NCBI GenBank assembly: GCA_016463375.1
Contig: JAEMRK010000009.1
Location: 1 to 41,618 of the forward strand
DNA length: 41,618 nucleotides
Source of the DNA: Parachlamydiales bacterium
GTDB taxonomy: Bacteria > Chlamydiota > Chlamydiia > Chlamydiales > JAEMRK01
Direction of reading: 5' to 3'
Part shown: positions 34,045 to 41,542 of the stretch, piece by piece
How the letters are laid out: each line of letters opens with the position of its first letter
How positions within the stretch are numbered: the stretch's first letter is position 1
Position numbers and translations under genes: made by a program
The notes under the pieces: model-generated
Told to the model about the DNA's origin: nothing
The model's database searches: none
Seen by the model: only the letters and a program-made list of their open reading frames with translations

Positions 34045-34518
34045 TTAGTTTTTCATTGGAGTGGATTGATATTTTGCCACTTTATCCAATAATTCTAGAG
34101 TTGATTTTCCTAGATTTAAAACGATTGGATCTTCGGTAGATTTAATACCTTCTTCAATCAGTTTTTTACCGCCAGCTGCCATTTGATCCATTTCTTGAGG
34201 TTCGAGTTTAACGTCTTTACGTTTTTTCAAACCAAGTTTTGGAAACAATAAGCAAAATCCGAGTAGGACTTTTGCGACTGCGTTTTCTGGTTCTAATTTT
34301 AATACTTTTTGAAAATAGCTGCTTGCTGTGGCGATCTCGTTTTTATTCAAAGCGATATGGCCAAAACCGATCATTGGTGCAGTATTGTCTGGACGTAGAG
34401 ATTGAGCTGCAGAAAAAAGTTTTTTTGCTGCGTCTTCGTCGCCTTGTTTGATCGCAATAAACCCACCCTCGATGAAAAGGGGAAAATCTTGGGTGTTTTG
34501 ATCTTCTTGATTGTTCAT
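34045..34518 (-). CDS. sctG: T3SS needle chaperone SctG (CdsG), TPR protein
   Basis: A 157-residue protein with TPR-like helical repeats: one around residues 8-40, another at about 47-76 (NTAPMIGFGHIALNKNEIAT, a good TPR A/B helix pair), and a third at about 77-93. CdsG with CdsE is known in Chlamydia to hold the needle subunit CdsF before export, matching its location 56 bases after the needle gene. The basic segment around 97-106 (LGLKKRKDVK) follows the repeats. No membrane features. Confidence 0.88.
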   Translation of the reverse strand: MNNQEDQNTQDFPLFIEGGFIAIKQGDEDAAKKLFSAAQSLRPDNTAPMIGFGHIALNKNEIATASSYFQKVLKLEPENAVAKVLLGFCLLFPKLGLKKRKDVKLEPQEMDQMAAGGKKLIEEGIKSTEDPIVLNLGKSTLELLDKVAKYQSTPMKN

Positions 34519-34574
34519 TTAGATTTTCCTCAATAGTTAGCAAGTATAAGCAAGCTGTATAAAAAAAATAAAAA

Positions 34575-34826
34575 TTAGCTCGTTTTAACGTTACGAGACA
34601 CAGTCATACCAATGGCATTTACACCTGCCATGACGTTTGAAAACGTTTCAGCAAACATTGATAACTGGTTCATGTCCATCTGCAATTGAAACATGGTACC
34701 CATGTTTACTTGCGAAGCAGGCATGTTACCGATGCTTGAAATATAAGCATCAACGCTGCTAGCGTATTCATTAAATTTATTGAGTAATTTGCCCCAATTA
34801 AAAGGAGCATCAGTAGGCGCAGACAT
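34575..34826 (-). CDS. sctF: T3SS needle subunit SctF (CdsF)
   Basis: An 83-residue protein with the size of chlamydial CdsF needle subunits (about 83). Predicted helix-turn-helix: helix 1 about 12-35, PxS-like turn around MPASQ (34-38), helix 2 about 44-80, no cysteine. It polymerises as the hollow needle. It is flanked by CdsE (31 bases upstream) and CdsG (56 downstream), its co-chaperones, so all three are made together. Confidence 0.9.
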   Translation of the reverse strand: MSAPTDAPFNWGKLLNKFNEYASSVDAYISSIGNMPASQVNMGTMFQLQMDMNQLSMFAETFSNVMAGVNAIGMTVSRNVKTS

Positions 34827-34857
34827 TAAAAAACTACCTTAATTTTGGATTACCGTG

Positions 34858-35091
34858 CTATTTGATCCTGTTGCCTATCTTTTTTAATGAAAGATAGCCT
34901 TGAAGAAGAGTTTCTAACTGTAAAAAATTTTCAGGATTCTCACCTTGACGGATGTGATTGCGGATACCCTCAATACGGCCGTCGATCATTTTTTTCCATT
35001 GGGATGCTTTCGCGGGATCTTTTAACTCTTTTTCTAGATCGTAGTCGCCGCCATTTTTATCTTTACCGGTTTTATTTTCCAATCCAAACAT
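34858..35091 (-). CDS. cdsE: T3SS needle co-chaperone SctE-type CdsE
   Basis: A 77-residue hydrophilic helical protein (a basic/acidic N-terminus, then helix about 30-50 and about 55-75) at the position of CdsE. In Chlamydia CdsE and CdsG bind CdsF as a heterotrimer. It is named cdsE to avoid confusion with SctE, the translocator. It sits 32 bases after sctD and 31 before the needle gene. Identification rests mainly on size and order. Confidence 0.85.
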   Translation of the reverse strand: MFGLENKTGKDKNGGDYDLEKELKDPAKASQWKKMIDGRIEGIRNHIRQGENPENFLQLETLLQGYLSLKKIGNRIK

Positions 35092-35123
35092 TTGTACCTA
35101 TTTTGTTAATCCCGATCTGCAAA

Positions 35124-36911
35124 TTATTGCTGATTGTATGAAATCTTATATTTAAGTCCACTCTTTTCCAGAAAAACAGTATTAGATGTAATACGTACAA
35201 TTGTATATCCATTTAAAACATCTGAAATAGAATAAATACGGTTATTTATAATAACACTAGTTGTTTCATCACCAACTCTAGAAGTACCTGTAACGGCAAA
35301 TTGACTAGATAAATCAGAGATTGCTTCTTCAGGAGAAAGTTTGACAACAAATACTTTGACGCCGCGTATACCCTGCATCGCTTGCCATTTTTTAACAAGC
35401 TCTGAAAATGTATCTGATTGAGATGTACTCATATATCCAGCTAATACAAGTTCACCGTTAGTTAGATCAATTGATACACCGCTAAATCCATTTTGGATTA
35501 AATCACTTGCAACGCTTTCAAATAAATCTTGTTCAACAGCAACTTGATTGTCTAATCGGTCTAAGTAATTAAAATGCAGAAGTAAGTAATCATTAAGATC
35601 AGCTGCTTCTTGGCGAGTTTTTAAATAACCTGTAACAACAAATTTACCAGGAGCCGTTGAGTGGATTGCAATACCTTTCCAATCAGGGTTTTTAACAAGT
35701 AAACTGTTCATTTGTTGCCAGACATATTCATCAATGATGACATTGTCATCAGTTGATGAAATAAAATTAAAAGATTGTAAGTTGTAAAGCAGTTGGCTTT
35801 TTTCAACAGCAGTTAGAACGTGTCCTAATAAAAAGAGACGGCCTGTTGTGCGGTTAAAACTAAAGGAGACGTCAGGAAAATCTTTTAAAGCTGTTTGAAT
35901 TTCACCAGGATAGTCTTTTTGAGGTAGGGTCACTTTTTTCGTATCAAATAAAGACCATACACCGGCGCCAACCATTAAACAAATAGCTAGTATAACAACT
36001 GTTATAATTGTTCCACCTAACTGAAATGGCTTTTGCAAAACGACAGTTTCAGATTTGGCAGCAAACTGAGGTTTTGGTTCATTCAAAGGTTCAGATGAAG
36101 TAACTGTCTCTTCAGTTTTAACCGATTGAGGTTTAGAATAAGAGACAATGGTTTCGCTAGCTTTTTCGCGATCAATGATTATAAATGACGTTGTTCCTAA
36201 AGTGATTAAATGCTGAGCAGGAACTCTAGCTTCTTTATCAATGACTTGACCATCGACTAAAACACCATTACGACTATTCATATCTTCGATTAAACATTGC
36301 TCATCGTCAACAATGACAAGTCTTGCATGTTGTCTTGATATGCTCAAATCATGAAATACGATGTCGCATGTTGCGACATCAGTACCAATTAGGTAAGGTT
36401 GTTGGGGTTCTAAATTAAATTCTGCACCAGTTTGGGGACCAGTAACTACTTTCAATACAAATCGAGATGTTTGATTTAGATCAAAATGACTAGGAGTTTG
36501 CGGGGGAGTGGCAGCTTCTGGTAAAGGTTCAAAGATTGTTTCGTAAGGCAAATTATCGACATCTTCTGCTGGCAGGAGTGTTTCTAGATCTGGAGAAGAC
36601 GCTTCAGTTTCTTCTTTGACACTTAAATGAAAAGTAGTATCACCGATGCGTAATTTTTCGTCTTCTTTGAGTAAGTGGGGCTCTTGTAAAGCAGCGTCAT
36701 TAATTGTTGCTGGATTACTAGTGCTTAAATTTTCAATTGTAAATCCCGAAGAGGTGCGACGAATGTGTAAATGGCGGCGGGAAACTGTAGGATCTTCGAG
36801 CGTAATGTCGCAGACTTCTGGGTCACGTCCAATAAACCATTCATCGCGATCGTCTAAAACGAACGATGTCCCTTGGAGAAGACCTTCTTCAGCAATGAGT
36901 TTTGCGACCAT
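35124..36911 (-). CDS. sctD: T3SS inner-membrane ring protein SctD (CdsD) with two FHA domains
   Basis: A 595-residue bitopic protein. FHA domain 1 (about 10-98): Gly28-Arg29, SRRH (44-47), then the Asn-rich turn. FHA domain 2 (about 152-247): LIGTD (175-178; Arg replaced by Thr177), SRQH (192-195), NSRNG (212-216). A linker leads to one membrane span (about 301-321). The periplasmic part (about 325-595) has repeated ring-building/BON-like modules (patterns such as LFLLGHV, FVVTGYL and LVLAGYM at about 60-residue spacing) that form the inner-membrane ring with SctJ. Two FHA domains, which bind phosphothreonine, are a feature of chlamydial CdsD and fit the presence of a kinase gene in the same operon. 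The length is less than C. trachomatis CdsD (about 829). Confidence 0.95.
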   Translation of the reverse strand: MVAKLIAEEGLLQGTSFVLDDRDEWFIGRDPEVCDITLEDPTVSRRHLHIRRTSSGFTIENLSTSNPATINDAALQEPHLLKEDEKLRIGDTTFHLSVKEETEASSPDLETLLPAEDVDNLPYETIFEPLPEAATPPQTPSHFDLNQTSRFVLKVVTGPQTGAEFNLEPQQPYLIGTDVATCDIVFHDLSISRQHARLVIVDDEQCLIEDMNSRNGVLVDGQVIDKEARVPAQHLITLGTTSFIIIDREKASETIVSYSKPQSVKTEETVTSSEPLNEPKPQFAAKSETVVLQKPFQLGGTIITVVILAICLMVGAGVWSLFDTKKVTLPQKDYPGEIQTALKDFPDVSFSFNRTTGRLFLLGHVLTAVEKSQLLYNLQSFNFISSTDDNVIIDEYVWQQMNSLLVKNPDWKGIAIHSTAPGKFVVTGYLKTRQEAADLNDYLLLHFNYLDRLDNQVAVEQDLFESVASDLIQNGFSGVSIDLTNGELVLAGYMSTSQSDTFSELVKKWQAMQGIRGVKVFVVKLSPEEAISDLSSQFAVTGTSRVGDETTSVIINNRIYSISDVLNGYTIVRITSNTVFLEKSGLKYKISYNQQ

Positions 36912-36922
36912 AGAATATCAGC

Positions 36923-37315
36923 TTAAGTTGTAGCAGCTTCGGCTAGTTTATCCTGCCAAAGTTCTAAGTAATTAATAAAATTTTCCAATTCATCTCGAAA
37001 CTGGTTATATGTCATTTGATAGGGGATAGCAAGAGAGAAAGTCAACCATTTCTCATCTTCTTCTAATCCAATAACAGCACGACCTGTAGCATCACCAAAT
37101 AAATTAGCAGCTAAAAATGTCTTTAAATGTTCTTCAGCATCTTTTATTGGCAACTGACCTAATCGACTGGTGATATAAAATCCCACATCTAACGGTTTAA
37201 TTGAAAGAGAAAGATTTTCAGTAAAACTTAAAAGAAAAGATCCTGCAGATGAAGCCTCAGGCTCTTCTGAAATAGATAAATCTTTAAATAACTGAATAAT
37301 AAATGGATGCATCAT
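36923..37315 (-). CDS. Class I T3SS chaperone (CT663-like)
   Basis: A 130-residue acidic protein with the fold pattern of class I (CesT/SycE) effector chaperones: N-terminal helix (IIQLFKDLSI), beta strands (SFLLSFTENLSLSIKPLD, GFYITSRLGQLP), a middle helix (EEHLKTFLAANLFG), strands RAVIGLEEDEKWLTFSLAIP and C-terminal helix (FRDELENFINYLELW). Such proteins dimerise and guide substrates to the sorting platform. It starts the core T3SS unit, 11 bases before sctD, and lies just after the terminator of the translocator unit. Its own substrate is not apparent; the neighbour CopD/CopB genes are served by SycD. ATGATG start: the second ATG (Met2) is an equally possible start. Confidence 0.85.
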   Translation of the reverse strand: MMHPFIIQLFKDLSISEEPEASSAGSFLLSFTENLSLSIKPLDVGFYITSRLGQLPIKDAEEHLKTFLAANLFGDATGRAVIGLEEDEKWLTFSLAIPYQMTYNQFRDELENFINYLELWQDKLAEAATT

Positions 37316-37325
37316 TAATAATATA

Positions 37326-37346
37326 AAGGCAATAATTAGCCTTTAG
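37326..37346 (-). promoter_or_regulatory. Hairpin ahead of the class I chaperone start
   Basis: A 7-base inverted repeat (TAAAGGC, loop AATAATTA, GCCTTTA at about 37324-37345) lies just upstream of the start codon at 37315. On the message the 5' arm carries AAAGG, the only purine-rich ribosome-binding-like stretch near, and folding would bring it within reach of, or mask it from, the start codon. It might be a regulatory hairpin or merely a second, weak terminator of the upstream unit. Confidence 0.3.
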
Positions 37347-37378
37347 TCATAACAAATACAGCTTTAAATAAAAAGAAA

Positions 37379-37404
37379 AAGGAGAGACTTGAAAGTCTCT
37401 CCTT
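37379..37404 (-). terminator. Terminator of the translocator unit
   Basis: A perfect 11-base stem (AAGGAGAGACT pairing with AGTCTCTCCTT, tetraloop) is followed on the minus strand by CTTTTTATTT. It lies 22 bases after the stop of the CopD-like gene and 64 before the class I chaperone start, marking the boundary between the translocator operon and the core T3SS operon. The plus side lacks a T run. Confidence 0.9.
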
Positions 37405-37425
37405 AAAGACAGTATTAACGCTTCA

Positions 37426-38655
37426 TTAAGATCTGAATAATGAAGAGTAACCTTGAGTGATTGCTTGTATCATGCTCATTATTGAGTTGATTCGTTGTGT
37501 AATACCTTGTTGCTGATTGCTTAAATCGCCCTCAGTTTTTTGGTTATAACTCTGAGTCGTAGAACTCATAGCTTGGACATTAGACATTAAAGCGTTAGCA
37601 GCACTTTTTTGAATTTCAGCTGATTTTTTTATTGGGTCAGTTATTGCAGCTGAAACAAGATTCATGGCTGCACCTTGTTGCCCCATACCAGGATTACCAA
37701 CTAAAGCTGCAGCACCTTTTTGTAACCAAGCAGATGTTTTAATGGATTTAAGTACCAAACCAACTTTACCCATTCTCCCAGCTTTTGCGTAACGTTCTTT
37801 TAACTCGGCACTTTCTTTTTCCGCGACAGTTCGTTTCGGAGGAGTTGGTTTATCATTACTATTAGCAGGATTTGATTCATCTTCGTTATTTATTGGGTTT
37901 TCTTCATTAATTTCACTTTGTCCAGGTCCTTGGACATTATCTGCAGGCACTTCATCAGCATTATATACAATAGGTACTTCCCCAGTTTGTGAAGCATCAG
38001 ATGTGACCGTTGCAACCCCATCTTCGGTTGCAGTCATCGATCCAGCTATGCTTTCTCCAATCTCGGAAGCAGTTCCGCCTAATGCAAGAGCTCCTGAAGC
38101 TATTGAAAATCCCATACCAGTATAGTTAGAAATAATATCAGCATTAATCGCTTTTGCTTCTTGTTTACCAAGTTCTAATTGAGCATTACCAGTTGAGGTA
38201 CCAAAATCTATTACAGCCATATTTTGTTTTATTGAAGCTGCCCAGTCTGCTTGAACTGATTTTTGCATCGCTTGAGCAGATAGGTAGTTGGATTTAAATG
38301 CGATCGCAAAAATATTATCCGCTTGAGGTGGTAAATAAAATTTAAACAGGCCGCCTGTACCGGAACCTTTAAAATTACCAGTCACTAATGCCTGTAATCC
38401 TTGTACTTGTTTTGTATAAACGGCTAATGATTCTTTAGGAGTAGGCGATGGTAAGTCTTTTGCAGATGGAACACCGACTTGCAAATTCGTTTGCTTAACA
38501 TCCATCTGGAAGTTTTCATTCGAACTTTTTTTCATCGTCTCTTTGTTTTGTTGCACGTTGGTGCGTTTGACTTCACCAACTTGCGACTCTCCAACATAAT
38601 GTATATTAGAATTAGCTTGGTTTGGACGCTCTGGATGATTGATGTGATTAGTCAT
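37426..38655 (-). CDS. T3SS translocator, CopD-like (SctB)
   Basis: A 409-residue protein with a single moderately hydrophobic segment (about 178-205), a second weakly hydrophobic helix around 310-350, and otherwise polar, Gln/Asn/Ser-rich sequence with no Sec signal. Last gene of the translocator unit, after the SycD chaperone and the CopB-like gene, the order known from Chlamydia (LcrH, CT577, CopB, CopD). A Pro/Glu/Asn-rich linker lies at about 230-270 and the C-terminus is amphipathic (about 380-409). SctB translocators insert with SctE into the host membrane to form the pore. Sequence similarity to CopD is not obvious by eye; the assignment rests on order, size and hydrophobicity. Confidence 0.7.
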   Translation of the reverse strand: MTNHINHPERPNQANSNIHYVGESQVGEVKRTNVQQNKETMKKSSNENFQMDVKQTNLQVGVPSAKDLPSPTPKESLAVYTKQVQGLQALVTGNFKGSGTGGLFKFYLPPQADNIFAIAFKSNYLSAQAMQKSVQADWAASIKQNMAVIDFGTSTGNAQLELGKQEAKAINADIISNYTGMGFSIASGALALGGTASEIGESIAGSMTATEDGVATVTSDASQTGEVPIVYNADEVPADNVQGPGQSEINEENPINNEDESNPANSNDKPTPPKRTVAEKESAELKERYAKAGRMGKVGLVLKSIKTSAWLQKGAAALVGNPGMGQQGAAMNLVSAAITDPIKKSAEIQKSAANALMSNVQAMSSTTQSYNQKTEGDLSNQQQGITQRINSIMSMIQAITQGYSSLFRS

Positions 38656-38694
38656 AAATAGCTCGTTAGTTATTAGTTATTAATATTTTTTAAA

Positions 38695-39726
38695 TTAAAC
38701 GGCTTGAGACATTTGTTTCATGGCATCAAAGACGCTACCCATATCTTCTAAAGAAGATTGAACATCGTCCGTCCAAGCTTGGTATTGCTTTTGAGATATA
38801 GACATTTCATTCTTACTAACTGACATGTCAGCTTGAAGGTTTGCATAATCAGATTGAGCTTGAGCAGCAGCTGTTTTATAACCAGCCACATTTAAACCAT
38901 ATTTACCTGATGCGACATCTGCATCACTTTGTAATTCACTTTTTGATGGAGCATTACCTAGGATGTCTTCAGCTGCTTCTTTAAAAATGGAAGTTTTATT
39001 AAAATCACCATCAGGAGATGTTAAAATTTGGTTTTTTTCATAGTAACCAATAGCAGCTGTTCCAGCAGATGTTGCAGCGCAAATACCACCAATCGTACTA
39101 GTTATTAGTGGTGCAACAGCTAGTATTGCAGTGACTGAGGGTCCAAGAGTTGCACCACCTGTTGCAACTGCTGTTGCAATTGTGCAGGCAATTGCCACAG
39201 CAAAAAGAACACCACCGGCTATCTTTAACGCTAATTGCAAATCTTTTGTACGATCGTTAAAGATATTAGATTTTGCGGCGATATCAGCTGCTTGTTCTTG
39301 GTCTTTTAAAGCTTGGTTATTCATCTGAGCCATCAGAGTGACCTCTGTGTTCATTCGACCAGATACATTTTTGATTTCTTCTGCTTGTTGTTGGCCAGAT
39401 AAGGCATCACTCATTGTCGCTTGGTTGTTAGCTTGTAACCATAATATCAGATAGTCGGCTGAATCAAAAAGTGATCCGAAGTCAGATTGTTTATCCTGAT
39501 GATTAGATTGAAAAGGGACATTGACTGGTTGTTTACCTTGTTCGAGCATCCCTTTGCGTAAACTCATTAGTTGTAAATTAATGCACATAGCCATACCAGC
39601 TTTCATGTAGTCTTGGGCGTTAGGCGGTATGTTATTAAAACTTTTTTGTAACTTTTCAGCTCTTTGTTGATCGATATTAAAAGATTGATAAGAACCGCTA
39701 TTAGATATTGGATTAGGTGTACTCAT
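38695..39726 (-). CDS. T3SS translocator, CopB-like (SctE)
   Basis: A 343-residue protein with a long hydrophobic hairpin (167-228: two predicted spans, ALKIAGGVLFAVAIACTIAT and then GPSVTAILAVAPLITSTIGG), preceded by a helical Gln/Asn/Met-rich domain (about 38-165) and followed by coiled-coil-like helices (about 255-340). Two adjacent spans are the hallmark of the major translocator (SctE: YopB, SipB, CopB). It is shorter than CopB of Chlamydia (about 490). It lies 9 bases after the SycD-type chaperone, which would keep it soluble, and 39 before the CopD-like gene. No Sec signal sequence. Confidence 0.78.
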   Translation of the reverse strand: MSTPNPISNSGSYQSFNIDQQRAEKLQKSFNNIPPNAQDYMKAGMAMCINLQLMSLRKGMLEQGKQPVNVPFQSNHQDKQSDFGSLFDSADYLILWLQANNQATMSDALSGQQQAEEIKNVSGRMNTEVTLMAQMNNQALKDQEQAADIAAKSNIFNDRTKDLQLALKIAGGVLFAVAIACTIATAVATGGATLGPSVTAILAVAPLITSTIGGICAATSAGTAAIGYYEKNQILTSPDGDFNKTSIFKEAAEDILGNAPSKSELQSDADVASGKYGLNVAGYKTAAAQAQSDYANLQADMSVSKNEMSISQKQYQAWTDDVQSSLEDMGSVFDAMKQMSQAV

Positions 39727-39735
39727 ACAAATCTC

Positions 39736-40257
39736 CTATAAAGATATTGTGTCTGAAATTTGTTCTGCCAATAAGATCGCTTGATCTTCTAATTTCTTAA
39801 ATTCTGGATGACCACTTGATAGCCTTATACATGTCATCAATGAATTGACAGCCAGTTCTGGCTGTCCTAAATTCAAAAAACAATCAGCGCAATAAAAGGC
39901 GCTTAATGGATTTTGAGGATTTAAAGCTGAAGTAATTGTGTAAGCTCTCAATGCTTCATTATAGTCTTTTAACTGATGGCTACATGCGGCGTATCCAAAG
40001 ATGTATTTAAAGTTTGCAGGATCAAGTCCACCGATAAATGCAAACATCTCTTTGGCTTGATCAGGATGTCCTTTATTTAATAGCTCGTAAGCCATTGCAT
40101 AGACGTTTTCCATTAAATCATCTGGCAATTCTAAAGCATCTTTTGCAGACAATTTTTTATTAACAATATTGTCTTTGAGCTTGGCTGCAAACTCTGCAAA
40201 TTGCTTTGGATCATCAAGATCGAAGCCCATGACTACTTTTTGTTGCTTTGTGCTCAT
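39736..40257 (-). CDS. sycD: Class II T3SS chaperone SycD/LcrH-like
   Basis: A 173-residue chaperone for translocators. Three tetratricopeptide repeats occupy about 55-160: MAYELLNKGHPDQAKEMFAF, YAACSHQLKDYNEALRAYTI and FYCADCFLNLGQPELAVNSL, with the GDY/PDQA and PELA turns typical for SycD/LcrH. The start is placed at 40257 (MSTKQQ) because AGGAGA lies 6 bases upstream of it. An ATG in frame at 40305 would lengthen it by 16 residues but would overlap the preceding gene and has no comparable site. From 40257 the gap to the previous gene (stop at 40274) is 16 bases. It binds the CopB-like and CopD-like proteins encoded just downstream. Confidence 0.9.
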   Translation of the reverse strand: MSTKQQKVVMGFDLDDPKQFAEFAAKLKDNIVNKKLSAKDALELPDDLMENVYAMAYELLNKGHPDQAKEMFAFIGGLDPANFKYIFGYAACSHQLKDYNEALRAYTITSALNPQNPLSAFYCADCFLNLGQPELAVNSLMTCIRLSSGHPEFKKLEDQAILLAEQISDTISL

Positions 40258-40273
40258 AAAATCTCCTAATGGA

Positions 40274-40825
40274 CTAAGAGCTTGGGAATATTCTTGTAAG
40301 GACACTTAACGCTGTACTGATGAAAGAAGAGACCTCTTCCATTAACTGACCAATCATCGATGTCGTTGATGACGCTGAACTTTGGTATAAGCTACCAGTT
40401 GTTGTATTCACCTGGATACTGGCCTGAATCATCGACTGAACGTTGTTGACGTCTGCATTATGCTTTACCACATTACGATAAGCTGATGAGGTTATGTATT
40501 TATTGTACGACTGTTTACCCATAGATGGCAGTTCTTGTATTTGCAACCCGGATTTGGTCATTAAATTTGCATAAGAGGAGATCGTGTCGTTAGATAACTG
40601 TTGCATTTGGTTGTATTGAGAAACTTGCAAGTTGTTGGCAAGTTCCAATACTGTTAAGGCCTGGATCACATAATTTAAAATGTTATCGCCAGTCACAGCA
40701 TCTTGCACTTCTTTGGTCGACATTTTTTTAGCATGCTCATCAGCTTGTGTTGCTTGAGCTTGAGGTGGCAACTGACTTGGTGTGATTGATGAGTTAGCAT
40801 CAATTTTATCCTGTGACATACTCAT
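40274..40825 (-). CDS. T3SS translocator-operon protein 2, 183 residues, unrecognised
   Basis: I do not recognise this protein. It has a disordered Gln/Ala/Pro-rich N-terminus (about 1-40), then helical stretches (about 42-105; VIQALTVLELANNLQVSQYN) and an amphipathic C-terminus (about 155-183; MEEVSSFISTALSVLTRIF). No cysteine, no Sec signal, Gln/Ser/Asn-rich: the profile of a T3SS substrate. It lies in the position where Chlamydia has small hypothetical genes near lcrH/copB. It is the same length as the upstream protein (183) and shares its layout (disordered start, helical middle, helical end), but no clear residue identity was seen. It may be an early effector, pore-associated protein or needle-tip component. 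Confidence 0.65.
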   Translation of the reverse strand: MSMSQDKIDANSSITPSQLPPQAQATQADEHAKKMSTKEVQDAVTGDNILNYVIQALTVLELANNLQVSQYNQMQQLSNDTISSYANLMTKSGLQIQELPSMGKQSYNKYITSSAYRNVVKHNADVNNVQSMIQASIQVNTTTGSLYQSSASSTTSMIGQLMEEVSSFISTALSVLTRIFPSS

Positions 40826-40897
40826 CTCCTAAGTTATTATAGTTATTTTTTTAACAATAAACTCTAGCTTACCTTTCTAACTTCTGTATCATTTCAA

Positions 40898-41449
40898 TTA
40901 TTGACCTGTAATTGCGCTTTGGTTACTTGGAGCAAGTTTTGTCCAAGCTAAGCAGATGTTGGCTAAATGAAACATAAGGTTAGCCACTGTGCTGATGTGG
41001 TTAGAGATGTCAGTCGTATTTGTAGATATGTTTTGCTCTGTGACAGAACCAGCAGTTTGAGTTCCTTGCATTTGCAGACCAATATTAGAAATCTTAGCAT
41101 TGATAGCGGCTTTTTCACGGTCGATCTGTTGGCATTGATTCTCGTAGTTCTGCATGGTCACTGCATTTTGATTTGGTGTCCCATTAAGAACAGGTTTTGG
41201 TGGGTAGGCCATACCATCTCTAAATGTTGTCAGTGCCTTTTTATTCTGCATCAAATCGATTAACTGCATTGAGTTACCAATCTGCTGATTTTGCATAGCG
41301 CTTAAAAGATTAATTAAAGCGTATGCGGCAAGCCATAACGGGCTATTAGCGTCAGCACCATTAGATTTAGTATTATTGTATGTCGGGGCAGTTACATTAA
41401 GATCTAGGGGGGAGTTAGTCGAATCGTTGTTATTAGAAATGTTAGTCAT
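40898..41449 (-). CDS. T3SS translocator-operon protein 1, 183 residues, unrecognised
   Basis: I do not recognise this protein. It opens the translocator unit, 72 bases before the next gene, and its start is set by AGGAG 7 bases upstream of the ATG. The N-terminus (about 1-33) is Asn/Ser/Thr-rich and disordered, which is usual for T3SS export signals. A helix (about 36-65; AAYALINLLSAMQNQQIGNS), a Pro/Asn loop, a helical pair (about 92-125) and a C-terminal hydrophobic helix (about 150-172; HISTVANLMFHLANICLAW) follow. Taken with the next gene, which has the same length and layout, the two may be distant paralogues; candidate roles are needle tip or effector. The evidence is only composition and context. 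Confidence 0.65.
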   Translation of the reverse strand: MTNISNNNDSTNSPLDLNVTAPTYNNTKSNGADANSPLWLAAYALINLLSAMQNQQIGNSMQLIDLMQNKKALTTFRDGMAYPPKPVLNGTPNQNAVTMQNYENQCQQIDREKAAINAKISNIGLQMQGTQTAGSVTEQNISTNTTDISNHISTVANLMFHLANICLAWTKLAPSNQSAITGQ

Positions 41450-41472
41450 TATTAACTCCTATTAGCGAACTA

Positions 41473-41487
41473 AAACTAAATTAGTTT
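41473..41487. promoter_or_regulatory. Small dyad between promoter and start of the translocator unit
   Basis: AAACTAA and TTAGTTT (7-base perfect arms around one A) sit 24 bases upstream of the first start codon, in the leader of the translocator transcript, just after the predicted transcription start near 41507. It could bind a regulator. It is short and A+T rich, so chance is possible. Confidence 0.3.
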
Positions 41488-41513
41488 CATTTTTTATTCG
41501 CTTCCTACAAATT

Positions 41514-41542
41514 ATTATACATAAAATGCAATTATTTATCAA
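41514..41542 (-). promoter_or_regulatory. Promoter of the translocator unit, TTGATA-N17-TATAAT
   Basis: On the minus strand TTGATA (41542-41537) is followed after exactly 17 bases by a perfect TATAAT (41519-41514). The predicted start near 41507 gives a leader of about 58 bases. It is close to the sigma-66/sigma-70 consensus and is among the best promoters in the window. A TATAAT-like hexamer on the plus strand near 41570 is not supported by a good -35. Confidence 0.75.
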
